From: Pinus tabuliformis
Taxonomy: Eukaryota > Streptophyta > Pinopsida > Pinales > Pinaceae
NCBI GenBank assembly: GCA_031772625.1
Contig: CM062815.1
Span: 121,381,977 to 121,445,976, forward strand
DNA length: 64,000 nt
Reading direction: 5' to 3'
This document shows positions 20,806 to 32,425 of this stretch, piece by piece (position 1 is the first letter of the stretch; each line of letters begins with the position of its first letter). Under the pieces are notes generated by a model. It was not told the DNA's origin, made no database searches, and saw only the letters and a program-made list of their open reading frames with translations. The position numbers and the translations under genes were made by a program.

Positions 20806-21544
20806 TATTAGTTTTCTTAAACGCAGATCATATTTAATGTTCAATAAAATGTCTTAGAATGTAAATAAAAATAATTTCCTTAGATTTGAAATTTTATAAT
20901 AATAAATACTATGGGTTGCTAACTCAGTATCCACAACAAAAATAAACAAACAATAAATATGAAAAATAAAACATTTGACATGGTTTTTACCTAGGAAACC
21001 CTAATGCGGGGAAACCAACAAAACTAGGCTCTTTATATAGCTTAATAAAATTGATTACAACAAATATTCCTTATGAATTTACAGTAGAAATTTATCCATA
21101 AATTTTCATCCCTTTGATCCAACAAATCAACTGCACAACCCAATGGAATTTGGCATGTACGGCAACCCCAAATTGATCTGTACGACTTGGATAATCCAGC
21201 ACTGGTGCCAAATCAAACACCCAACACTTATGCCAAATCGAACTGGTCTCTCCAACAACCCGTTTCCCTCTTTTATAATTTTCTAACCTAATCTTCCAAG
21301 TGATAGAGGGTTGATATTGCACCTCCATGCTTGAGATCAACGATTTTGATATAATCTTGCATTCGCCTCTTAACTTAATAAAAAAAGTGGCCAATAAAAC
21401 CAAAAGATAATTTATTAATTCTATGCTTATAATCCAAAGTTAGGAAATATTCAATTCATTATGTTTTGATACAATTTTGGTGATTCAATTCATGTCATAG
21501 CACTTGCCCAATGTAGAATCAACTTCCAAGCTATGTTTTCAAGA
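20806..21544 (-). repeat. 3' LTR of element E
   Basis: 739 bp matching 62624-63406, for example in AATGCGGGGAAACCAACAAA and GAGGGTTGATATTGCACCTCC. A TATA box lies on the minus strand at 21031-21040 (CTATATAAAG). A polypyrimidine block, CTCCCTCTT (21545-21553), next to it is the complement of the polypurine tract. Confidence 0.87.
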
Positions 21545-21559
21545 CTCCCTCTTAGCAAG

Positions 21560-22760
21560 GAAGGTGTTATGAACCACCCCTAGGTCATCTCTAAAAAATA
21601 CAAATTTGCCCTTCTTCAAAGCCTTCGTCAAAATGTATGTTATATTCTCATCCATTAGTACAAAATGTAGCTTTATTGTCCCCTTATACATCTTGAATGA
21701 AGTGGTACATGATTTGAATGTGTTTCAACTTGTCATGAAACATTGAATTCTCCAAGAGCCTTACACAACTCTAATTTTCATAATGAATCAAATTCATATC
21801 CATCTCCCAATTTAACAGCCCCACGAGAATTTTTTGAAGCCATATTGCCTCATAAGTTGCAAAGCTTGTAGCCATGTACTTGGCCTCAGTAGAATTCAGT
21901 GCAACTGACTTCTACTTCCTTCTGAACCAAGAAACTGCTCTTGATCCAAAGCTGAAACAACACCCAGAAATTCTCTTTTTGTCAGTTGTACTGACTACCC
22001 AATCATCATCGGTGTACCCCTTTAGCTTCACTCCATCCACATGAGTATATCTTAGTCCAAAACCAAATTTTTTTGCAACCACCCATTGAAATCTGTTTTG
22101 CTCCACCATGAAGTGACTAAGTGTATTGATTGTAAAAAAAAAATTATTCTGTTATTGACCAAATACATGAGATAGCTAATCAATTGTATATATAATGTAA
22201 GGTCCATTGCTTCTGATCTATAAGAATTAATCTTTGTACAGTTAGTCACCCGTGGCATAGACATGGGTCTGAAATCCATCATCTTGAATTTCTATAAGAT
22301 CTCAAATGTATACTTCCCTTACTCGAGGAAGATATCTTCATCCTTCTACCACATCTCCAAGCTTAGAAAATAATGCATCAACCCTAAATCCTTCATGTCA
22401 AAATTTGTTGTTGGGTCCCTCTTACATTCTACTATGAGCCTCTTGTGACCTCTGAGAAATAAGTCATCCACATATAGCACCAAAATGAGAGACTTACCCT
22501 TGACCTGAATGTAATACAGGTTTGGGTTTTCCTCACACTTGGTAAAGATCATACCGTGTAAGTAGTTATTAATTCTGGCATACCATGCCTTGGGAGCCTA
22601 CTTGAGTCTGTACAACACTTTCTTCAATATTCACACATTGGAATTCCTCCGCTGCACCTCAAAACCATCTAATTTCTTAATGCAAATCTCTTCCTCAACC
22701 ACACCATTAAGGAAGGTCAACTTCACATCCATCTAGTGAATCCTCCTACTCATTTGTCTT
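21560..22760 (-). pseudogene. Element E RNase H and RT C-terminal half
   Basis: Minus-strand Copia pol in pieces. RNase H is seen as LKGYTDDDWVVSTTDKKRISG, SFGSRAVSWFRRK and STEAKYMATS-like sequence near 21850-21900. RT shows LILVLYVDDLFLRG near 22450-22500 and the DMKDLGLMHYFL segment. An amber codon at 22598-22600 replaces Gln of LKQAP. Several frameshifts and stops separate the pieces. The start of RT (MDVKLTFLNG-like) is near 22700-22735 and also ends in a stop. Confidence 0.85.
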
Positions 22761-23425
22761 GCAATAAAAATTACTGCGCTAATAGATGAATATCTTGCTA
22801 CTAGGGTGAAGGTCTCATCATAGCCAATCCCTCCTTTTTATTAAAACCCCTTAGCCACAAATCAGGCCTTGAAGATTTCCACATTACCATTTGCAATGTG
22901 CTTAATCTTATAGACCCATCTAGAGACAACCTAAAATTTTTCATTTGTTTGTGGCACAACTTCCCAAACATTGTTCTTCATGATGGAAGAATACTCTTCC
23001 ACTATAACATCCATCCACACCTGATGCTCAGATGCCTCCCAGAAGCTATAAGGCTCGGCCGCAATCAACTCACTCATCAACACCATGTAGCCTGAATATC
23101 GTTGTTATGCCTTTATTTTCCTAAATGAATATCTATGAGTACCCACATACTCATGAGCATTTCTCAGTGTCTCCTTTTCCCACTGGGTCTCTACATTGTC
23201 TGTGTCTTTGGTGTCACCTGCTCCTAAACCTCTACTGTAGAGGAATTTGTACTACAAGACCTCCTAAGAGACCTTTGCTCTACAAACTTCACATCCCCTC
23301 ACAACACTATTTTCCATAATGTTGGAATATTTTTCCTATAGCCTTTTGAAGTTTCCTTCTACCCCATAAGAATTCCCTTCTCCTTAGTAGGTTCTAACTT
23401 GGCTCTCTTTTATGATGGAACATGG
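22761..23425 (-). pseudogene. Element E RT N-terminus and integrase C-terminus, cut by F
   Basis: The minus strand reads as the linker and first RT segment (about 22770-23100, with the Val-Ala-Arg region preceding the first Asp). It then shows the integrase tail near 23220-23400, with KLEPTKEKGILMG and ETSKGYR. The frame stops where element F begins at 23426 and resumes after 60535. Confidence 0.75.
23421..23425. repeat. Target site duplication of F, left copy (CATGG)
   Basis: CATGG precedes the 5' LTR of F and recurs at 60531-60535 after its 3' LTR. Confidence 0.92.
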
Positions 23426-24407
23426 TGTTGGAAAATGTAACTAGTTTCAGTCTTCATAATTGTCCTTGTACTCATGTCATTATGTATATCTTATGTTACA
23501 AGAAAAATAATAAAGAAAAATATTATTTTAAGAATGGGTTTCATGCTCCATTTTGTTCGTCAACTAGGTCAAGCATGTTCATCATGCTTCTAAGGTTTTT
23601 CAAGAATATTTTTCTTGTGTCGAAAGAGTTTTTATCGTTTGCACAATACCATATTGGGCAAGTTGTAACATGGAAAAGATATTATTTGAGTCTAGAAAGT
23701 CAAATAACCCTCCAAGCACAAGTCGACCCTGTCAATGACAAGTCAGACTAGAAGAGGTTATTCGACCCTCTCAGATGGGTATATAAAGAAGTAGTTTTGA
23801 CATCATTTATCACACATTTGATCACCACAAGAAAGAAGTTCAATTTGAAGCAAGGAGTAAGAAGGAAGCAAGAGCGAAGGTTAAGGAAGCAAGAAGAAGT
23901 CAATAGGAGAAACAAAGATATGTTTTTGAGTGTTATTCTCTCACAGATGTGAAGGAATTAGGGTTTCTACAGTTGTTACAGGGCCAAAGATTGAAAGTTG
24001 AAGTTGCAGATTTGAAGTTGGGGGTCGAAGCAGAGAATTAAAGTTGGTTGAAGAAGGATTGGCCTTTATTGACTTGATTGATCTTTGACCTCTTTGGAAA
24101 AGACTCTTGGAGGGTTTACTTGGTGCTTGGATGAGGTCTTCATTTAGAGGTTTGAGTCTTGGTTTTCTCATTTGAAGAAAATTCTACAAGAAGATAAGAG
24201 ATTCATTATGGGTTTTTCCCCTTGGAGTGGTTTTTCTCTAGCTTGGAGCCTAGTACTTGTGTCCATTGTCTTTATTGTTTTTGCTCTTAATAATTGTTTG
24301 ATGAAAAGATATAATAAAGAAACATAAGAATATAATTAAAGTTCATAAGAAATTATTAAGGTCAAGGAGAATTGGCTTAAATAGTTTCCCTAGTAGATTC
24401 TCCAATA
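23426..24407 (+). repeat. 5' LTR of element F with TATA box
   Basis: 982 bp from TGTTGGAAAATG to a mutated end (ATA where the other copy has ACA). The TATA box TATATAAAG is at 23780-23788; the 3' LTR has the same site at 52455-52464. Confidence 0.9.
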
Positions 24408-24420
24408 TGGTATCAAAGCT
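24408..24420 (+). other. Primer binding site of element F
   Basis: TGGTATCAAAGCT directly follows the LTR. It is a one-base variant of the initiator tRNA-Met complement, the same variant used by element E. Confidence 0.85.
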
Positions 24421-24858
24421 AAGGTGAAGAAGAGAAGGCAACTTGAAGATCATCTTGTTGACATAAAAAGGGATTGCTTGTCAAGGGGAATCATGTGCAA
24501 AAGGACACAAGGAAATAAGAAGAGGACCTATTGACCTACAAGTAAGATTAATACATCAAGCTTTCATTGAGGACCTCATCATCTTAAGAAATATTGAGCT
24601 CTTGTTGAAGAAGGGAAGGATAAACTCGTGTTGAAGGCTCTCTAGAAGAAGAGGAAGCATCAAAGAATCTTGGGATCATCATCCTTTCTTTGAAGTTGTT
24701 TGAATTTGTTTGAAGACACTATTATTAAGGAATCCTAGAAATCATCATTCTAGGGCATCTTAGAATTCTCTTTGAAGGTCTTGAAAGCATCAAAATAGTT
24801 GAAGACATCATAAAAAGGGAGGAATCTTGGTGGACAAGTAAGTGTCATATTGTCTTCT
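24421..24858 (+). other. Leader of element F
   Basis: About 440 bp, A/G-rich and lacking an open frame, between the primer site and the gag start codon. Confidence 0.55.
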
Positions 24859-24961
24859 ATGTCTCAACCTACAAAAAAAATGGCTACATTTTGCAAGAAA
24901 GAAATAAGCTCCTTGGATCAACAAACTTCCTAGCATGGAAGAAGAGGATTGACTTGCACTC
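24859..24961 (+). pseudogene. Element F gag, N-terminal piece
   Basis: ATG at 24859. After a one-base loss in an A-run (about 24872-24880) the frame reads as the classic Copia gag start, LQERNKLLGSTNFLAWKKRI. It is cut at 24961 by solo LTR I. The next gag codons (LTENEVMEYV) appear at 29851, after the LTR. Confidence 0.82.
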
Positions 24962-27900
24962 TATTGTGGCAAACAACAACCCCTCATTTTAATCTTAGCC
25001 ATAATAAAAATGGGGACCCATTTTCTCTAATTTTTAATCTTAATTAACTAAACCCTTTTAATAAAACATTTTTCTGATCTAATAATTTCTTATTGTTTAT
25101 AAATAAATAAAATTTATGCCTTTTTTCGACTTAGAACCATCACAGTCAAGACTTAGTTAATTTTGGGCTTTAGACTTACTTTAATATGTTATTTGCATTT
25201 TTAAAGGTAAATGTGCTCATAATTTTATTGTTGAGCATGTGGCCAGGCACATAGACCCCAACCCTTCACTTTATGTATACTTTCATTTCCATCGAGCTCT
25301 CTTTAGCGGGATGATGGGTTTAAGACCCACACGAAGGCACATATCCTAAAGCCTGATTGGTTGACTTCCAAATCACATTATAATTCCATCCCCATCAATC
25401 ACAACCTGGAACATTTGCTATATTATCTTTTTGAAAACAATCGGGATTAAGCTAGCGGGACAGCTCATCATTAATGGTTCCCATTAGCTCCTTTGTGATA
25501 GGCCTTCCCTTTGTTACATCAGCACACTCTATTCTTTTCACAATATAAGCACTTCAACCGAGACTTTATTATCGAGCTGACTCATTAGGCTCACTTTGAA
25601 TATAAGTTTACCCTTATTAGTACACGTTGGTACATGAGCCACATAAGCCCGCTTCTAGTCATCCCACTCGTTTTCAAAGCTAGAAAACAAGAACTTAACT
25701 TTACTTTCTGGGCTTGAACCTTACGAGATTATGTAAGAACACACATCACCTGCTAGCTATGAAATCTATCTGATACAATATTTCCATTTGTCTCAATTGA
25801 TCACCACCGTTATGAAATGTCAAATTTAAAGTCACACACTAGTTTTACTTTTCTTGATTGCTACAATTAATGGTATAATGATTGCATATAACACAAATTT
25901 ACCACTCTTGAGATTGATTTAACCCCTTTTTATGCATGGTTATGCCTTGTTTATGGTAACTCCTATTATCCTTGTCATTTTTTATTACAAGTGAATTCTA
26001 AGCGCAAGACCCATCAACTGGATACTATGGAAAAACGCAAAATGAAATCTCTAGTATAGGCATCAGTTGGGCACTCAGAGAAGAAATCAAGGAGAAATTA
26101 TCATATACATTTCTTTTCTCTGATACAGTCTACACAACAAATTTTGGTTCGGCGTCTTCGTTTTCAATTTATGAATTATCTGAAGAGGAACTACCAGAGG
26201 AGCCAAAGGATGCTCCAACTGTCACGATAGCAGACCAGGGTGGTCTAAAAACTTATGCACAGATAATTAGTGACACCACTAGGTCTCAACTTCATAAGAT
26301 TGCACCATGGCCGAGATTACTCCCATATACATATATGATATATTGGGTGGTAGAAGAGGTCGATATCAGTGAACGGTTGTTTGTTACCCATAGAGGCATC
26401 ACAATTGGGTCTTTCAAGTCTGAAAGCCTTCATGATATGTATCATTTACCCCAACCTGAAGTTGTATATAATGCGCAATTTGTGGAGCAATTTATTAAGA
26501 AGGAATGTGAGGGAAACAAGGAAAATTTACCCAAAATGATTAAAGGATGGATGTGTAACTCCAATAAGTTTAAAGAAGAGTCTTCAGGAAAATATTCAAT
26601 TGCTTCCCTTGCATCCCCCTTTTCTTACATTGCCTCCATGCTTTGTCATTTATATGCCAAACAAAATGTTTCACAATTCCCAAGTGATTGGGTCCCTCTT
26701 ATTGAGGATGTCTCTCATGGTTATATCTTTGACTGGGATCAAATTTTATTAGACAACATGGCTAAACATATTCTTCATTTCCGGTCGCAAAAGACTATCA
26801 CCAGTGTGCCACCTTTTTATATGTCAGCATAATATATCATGGATGCCATTTGTTTCTCCCTTGATTTTCCATGCATGGGATGGAAGTGGACACTTGCCAA
26901 TCCCCTTCACATCCACATATATGCAATATTCTCTAGGAGGAGAATTATTTCAACCACTTATTATCACATATGCCATCTTGTCATGATTCCTATTTAATGA
27001 ATTATTTTCGGCTCCAACATCCCAAGGATGTTTGTTGTGGCCCTCGATTTTTTGTTGAGAAATGGAGGTTGTTTTGTTGAGAAAACATTCACACCTATAT
27101 CAGAATTTTGGGAGGTAATGGTTGCCCACAAGTTCTACCTCTTTATGTTTCGGATATACTTTTTTCAAGAGAAATTTCTTACTAGACTATTGGAACTGGA
27201 ATAACCCTTGATCTTGAAATGGCTTCCAAAAAAATTTCGCCTAAATTCCCATTGCAAGTTAGCCTTTTCACTCTTGAAAATTATCAGCATGATGAAAAAG
27301 AAATTTTAGCCCTAAATGAGTTGAAACTTGCTACTATTGCTTTTAGAGCTTTTCATCCTTCCCATGTGGCCCAAGATATAGCCAACGAAGAACATTTCAA
27401 AAATTATATTCATGAACAAATTCAGTATGATGATTTGTTTTCCCAGGCCTTAACTTATGAGTCAATTTGTTTCAAAGCCAAACAATTGCCTCCAGGCAAT
27501 TTTCAACACTCTATTGTTTTCAAAGATTCCAAAATAGCTCCTTTACCTATGCATTTGCTTAATCTTTCAAAGGGAGATGGCTTTGTATAGAAGGCTATTA
27601 ATTCTACTTCACAGTCAATAGCTCAAGTCTCCACACCAATGCAGGTTTCTTCAACAGATCAATCATCTTCAGTAAATTTGTTGGTTAGTGACTTGAATAC
27701 AGGATGGTAGTCATAATTAGACGAGATATCAACTCCATATGACACAACTAAGGAAAAATAAGCCCTTGGAGGTAACACTTCAAATGTCCTCACTTAGCAG
27801 ACATTCCCTGCCACTCCTCAATCTAAACAAATTGTTCTTGCACACTCTAGTCCCATTGCAAATACTCCTCTCATCACTCAGGTTAATGTAGAAGCAATCC

Positions 27901-29847
27901 ATGCTCATCCTACCATAAATATACAATTGAATATTGAACAAATTCCTCCAATCGATATCTTTTATCATCCTCAACACAAGGTTATAATTAAGGAGAGCAG
28001 GAAGAAAAGGAAAGTAGAAAGTGAGGTATCACCTTCAGACTCTGTCTCCTTAGAACTAGTCTATAAAAGTACTTCTACACCCCCTCATGAAAAATTCCAA
28101 GAGTTAGCTTAGTATACAGGAGCATATGCCTTAGCCACCATTGATAAATCAACTTATGTTAAGCAGTTTATTCAAGAGAAAGAGGACAAGATTAAAAAAA
28201 ACTAGAACAACATGTGGCTCAATCTCAAACATAGCTTCAAATGCAGGTCAAGATAGTTAAAAGTCGACACTCTGAAGAGATCAAGCAGCAAGATGATCAA
28301 CCGAAAGAATTGCAACAAAGTTTAGAACAAGCGCAATCTCAAGCATTCGATCTCATTGGGTTCGAACATGAAGCTCTTGAACTCAATGCACAACTTGTTA
28401 AACAAGAACAAATCTTTTGTGGTAAACTAAGATTGATACAGGTGAAATACAAGTTGAGCATTTAATTATTTGATGAGTTAGTTAGCATGGAGAGTCAATA
28501 TGATCAAAAAAAATGAATTATGAATGATCTCCTTGAGTGGCAAATAGATAAGAAAAGAACACAGCAGAACCTGCCCAAGATTGATGAAATGCACAAGTCC
28601 ATTGTCCTGGGTAATTGGAAGGACATAATTCATTTAGTCAGAAAATTGGTTAACAATACTAGAGAGCTTTCATGCTCTATTGAACAGTTGATCACTCGGC
28701 CTCTATTGGAGGCAAATTTAATTTCAAATTATGAAGAAGATGTATTGTTGGATACTGAAGCATTGTAGAAAAGTTGGATAGATGGCAATACATAATTTGG
28801 TAAAAAGGTTGAATATTTATCGAAAGTAAATCTTGAATTGAATTGGCACCTTTAATTAACCCTCTTGGTCATTGGCGAATTCTCGAGACTGTCACAGTCT
28901 TCACAAATCAGATGTTGCCACCTCTTTAAGTTTTTGTCCTCAACTGCCAACTAAATATAAATCCTCATTCTCCTTAAGAGATGGCACCCCTTCTAGATGT
29001 CCATCGACAATGGCAGCAAGCTACTGGCTCGACATCAGCTTAAAGTCATATGATTTGATTTTTATCTTCAAAATGTAATTATTTTACTAATTTATGTAAA
29101 GTTTCTTTTGATTTAGTTAGGATAATATCAGAGACTTAGTTTCTCCCTTTATTTGGTAAATAAGGCTTTTTATATCGCTTTCGAACTTGTGCAAAGGGTT
29201 CTAAATTTTGGAAAAAAGAGCTTTCGTTGCACTATTGTACTCAGGTATTTTTTTATTAATATATCTGAACCATTTTGATTCCATCATGTAAAGGCTACGA
29301 GGAGATTACGTAGTTTATCTTCTCTGTTTTATGTTTATCTTTAAAGGAATCAATATATTTAAATAGGAACTTTGTTCATTGTATCTTGTTTTTATCGATT
29401 GAAGCATAATCACTATTGATGCATGAATATGTCTATTTCTAGTACATTGAACAATTTAGCGTTTTTCCATATGTGCTTGTGTTGAACATTAATTCGATTA
29501 ACTATTTAATCCAATTAATACTTTTAATTGTGCTCATAAACATTATATTTTGGAAATATTTATTTTCATTCTTGTAACATTAACTTTGTCTCATAGATGC
29601 TTTATAATACCCAAGTAGAATAGATTATTAGATAGTTATTAGCTTAGTTCATATTAGTCATTTTCTGTGATAGTAATCAATTCACTTTTGTCCATTTCCT
29701 TCTCATCTCCACTCAAGTCTTTTATTTCGGGTAACTAGTACCAATTAAACTAGTCAAAACCACCATTTCCAATGGAAAAGGGGCTAATGTGGGACTCTGA
29801 CCCGGTGGTATCCAAAATGTTGATGAAATCATTTTTGGCCATCAACA
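24962..29847 (+). mobile_element. Solo LTR I (4.9 kb), Gypsy family related to element H
   Basis: The ends align with the LTR of H: TATTGTGGCAAACAACAAC here against TGTTGTGCTATACAACAAC there, and both end GCCATCAACA/GGCATCAACA. It is flanked by the 5-bp duplication CACTC (24957-24961 and 29848-29852). No internal region is attached, so it is a solo LTR left by LTR-LTR recombination. The interior holds decayed frames homologous to the LTR protein of H. Its last 547 bp (29301-29847) belong to the tandem unit described separately. Confidence 0.88.
26036..28770 (+). pseudogene. LTR-encoded protein of the H/I family, copy in solo LTR I
   Basis: Frames at 26335-26832, 27219-27590, 27927-28112, 28241-28465 and 28520-28768 together follow the order of the H LTR protein. 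Matching landmarks are KMYHL/DMYHL, the SLASP block, VPPFYMSA, IMDAICF and GWKW. In the C-terminal half, IPPIDIFYHPQHKVIIKE is followed by a basic KKRKVE patch and a Gln/Glu-rich coiled-coil region. About a dozen stops and frameshifts break it. I do not recognise the family. The N-terminal boundary is uncertain. Confidence 0.7.
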
Positions 29848-30366
29848 CACTCACAGAAAATGAAGTTATGGAATATGTTCTCGTTGAAGTTGTTGTACCA
29901 AACAAAGAGAAGTCAAGAGTTAGAAAAATACAAGAAGGGAGAAGTGAGGGCACAAAGAATCATTATTGAATCCATAATTGATCATCTTGTTCTCATTGTT
30001 GCTGATTTGAAGGCATCCAAAGCTATGTATGATAAGTTCGTGAGATTTTCCTTTATAAGTACATCAGGTCAAAATATTTCCTTGAGTAATTAACTATATA
30101 GAATAAGGAAGTCAAAGGATGATGACATGGCCACTTACCTTATAAATATCTCACAAATAAGGGACCAGTTGCAAGGGCCTGGGAAGTTGTTTTCGATTCA
30201 AAAATGACTACCTATGTATTAAATGCTTTGCCACCTGACTGGAGCATTTTTGCATCTAGTATCTACTTAGAAAAGGGTACTACTCCTTTTAATGAGTTAT
30301 GGGCTCAATGTATCTTGGAAGAAACTAAGATAAAGGCAAAGGATGACACCAAATAAAATGAAAAAT
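29848..30366 (+). pseudogene. F gag, copy in tandem unit 1
   Basis: Copia gag core: LTENEVMEYVLVEVVVPNKE, then in another phase RAQRIIIESIIDHLVLIVADLKASKAMYDK, then MATYLINISQIRDQLQ and ALPPDW. It is interrupted by a frameshift near 29930 and by stops. The gag core would assemble the particle. Confidence 0.85.
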
Positions 30367-30495
30367 TGTTGGGTGTGGAGCCTAATTATCTTCTTTATTT
30401 AGAGGTATCGCCACATTGGACCCCAGTTCGTAATGTGGCGGCAACGCCATTTGTAAAATGTACGCTGCAAGGGGGTCCAGGGGGGGCGACTACGA
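30367..30495 (+). repeat. Partial copy of LTR J in tandem unit 1
   Basis: Begins TGTTGGGTGTGGAGCC like the full solo LTR at 48139 and ends at the unit breakpoint. Confidence 0.88.
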
Positions 30496-31044
30496 GGAGA
30501 TTGGGTAGTTTTATCTTCTCTATTTTATGTTTATCTTTAAAGGAATCAATATATTTAAATAGGAACTTTGTTCATTGTATCTTGTTTTTATCGATTGAAG
30601 CATAATCACTATTGATGCAAGAATATTTGTCTGTTTCTAGTACATTGAACAATTTAGCCCTTTTCCATATGTGTTTGTGTTGAACATTAATTCGATTAAC
30701 TATTTAATCCAATTAATACTTTTAATTGCGCTCATAAACATTATATTTTGGAAATATTTATTTTCATTCTTGTAACATTAACTTTGTCTCACAGATGCTT
30801 TATAATACCCAAGTAGAATAGATTATTATATAGTTATTAGCTTAGTTCATATTAGTCATTTTCTGTGATAGTAATCAATTCACTTTTGTCCATTTCCTTC
30901 TCATCTCCACTCAAGTATTTTATTTCGGGTAACTAGTACCAATTAAACCAGTCAAAACCACCATTTCCAATGGAAAAGGGGCAAATTGGGACTCTAACTC
31001 GGTGGTATCCAAAATGTTGATGAAATCATTTTTGGCCATCAACA

Positions 31045-31564
31045 CACTCACAAAAAATGAAATTATGGAATATGTTCTTTCTGAAGTTGCTGTACCAAAC
31101 AAAGAGAAGTCAAGAGTTAGAAAAATACAAGAAGGGAGAAGTAAGGGCACAAAGAATCATTATTGAGTCCATAATTGATCATCTTGTTCTCGTTGTTGCT
31201 GATTTGAAGGCATCCAAAGCTATGTATGATAAGTTCGTGAGATTGTCCTTTATAAGTACATCAGGTCAAAATATTTCCTTGAGTAATTAACCATATAGAA
31301 TAAGGAAGTCAAAGGATGAAGACATGGCCACGTACCTTATAAAGATCTCACAAATAAGGGACCAATTGCAAGAGCTTGGGGAATTTGTTTTCGATTCAAA
31401 AATGACTACCTATGTATTAAATGCTTTGCCACCTGATTGGAGCAGTTTTGCATCTAGTATCTACTTAGAAAAGGATACTACTCCTTTTAATGAGTTATGG
31501 GCTCAATGTCTCTTGCAAGAAACTAAGATAAAGGCAAAGGATGACACCAAATAAAATGAAAAAT
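31045..31564 (+). pseudogene. F gag, copy in tandem unit 2
   Basis: Same gag segment as unit 1. The stretch from MATYLIKISQIRDQLQELGE to the Lys-rich end is open for 76 codons (31324-31554), making this the best preserved of the three copies. LTR I sequence ends at 31044 just before it. Confidence 0.85.
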
Positions 31565-31695
31565 TGTTGGTTGTGGAGCCTGATTATCTTCTTTATTTAG
31601 AGGTATCGCCACATTAGACCCCAGTTCGTAATGTGGTGGAAACATCGCCCGTAAAATGTACGCTGCAAGAGGGGTCCAGGGGGCGGCGGCTGCGA
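31565..31695 (+). repeat. Partial copy of LTR J in tandem unit 2
   Basis: Begins TGTTGGTTGTGGAGCC and runs to the CTGCGA breakpoint at 31690-31695. Confidence 0.88.
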
Positions 31696-32244
31696 GGAGA
31701 TTGGGTAGCTTTATCTTCTCTATTTTATGTTTATCTTTAAAGGAATCGATATATTTAAATAGGAACTTTGTTCATTGTATCTTGTTTTTATCGATTGAAG
31801 CATAATCACTATTGATGCATGAATATTTATCTATTTCTACTACACGAACAATTTAGTGCTTTTCCATATGTGTTTGTGTTGAACATTAATTCGATTAACT
31901 ATTTAATCCAATTAATACTTTTAATAGCACTCATAAACATTATATTTTGGAAATCTTTATTTTCATTCTTGTAACATTAACTTTGTCTCACATATGCTTT
32001 ATAATATCCAAGTAGAATAGATTATTAGATATTTATTAGCTTAGTTCATATTATTCATTTTTTGTCATAGTAATCAATTCACTTTTGTCCATTTCCTTGT
32101 CATCTCCACTCAAGTCTTTTATTTTGGGTAACTGGTACCAGTTAAACCAGTCAAAACCACCATTTCCAATGGAAAAGGGTCTAATATGGGACTCTGACCC
32201 TGTGGTATCCAAAACGTTGATGAAATCATTTTTGGCCATCAACA

Positions 32245-32425
32245 CACTCACAAAAAATGAAGTTACGGAATATGTTCTTGGTGAAGTTGTTGTACCAAAC
32301 AAAGAGAAGACAAGAGTTAGAAAAATACAAGGGAGAAGTGAGGGCACAAAGAATAATTATTGAATCCATAAAGGATCATCTTGTTCTCGTTGTTGCTGAT
32401 TTGAATGCATCCAAAGCTATGTATG
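32245..32425 (+). pseudogene. F gag, tandem unit 3, left piece
   Basis: Same gag segment, ending at SKAMY where element H inserted. The reading resumes at 47798. Confidence 0.85.
32421..32425. repeat. Target site duplication of H, left copy (GTATG)
   Basis: GTATG recurs at 47798-47802. Removing H and one copy restores the sequence seen in units 1 and 2. Confidence 0.95.

Noticed and set aside
23941-24171. 76-codon minus-strand frame in the F LTR
   Set aside because: Lies antisense in an LTR near its end; the matching part of the other LTR (60050-60300) is not open in that phase.
29750-32347. Three similar minus-strand frames starting MPSLLPS/MPLLLPS
   Set aside because: Identical in origin: antisense of the triplicated unit across the LTR I end and F gag; tandem copying explains their similarity.
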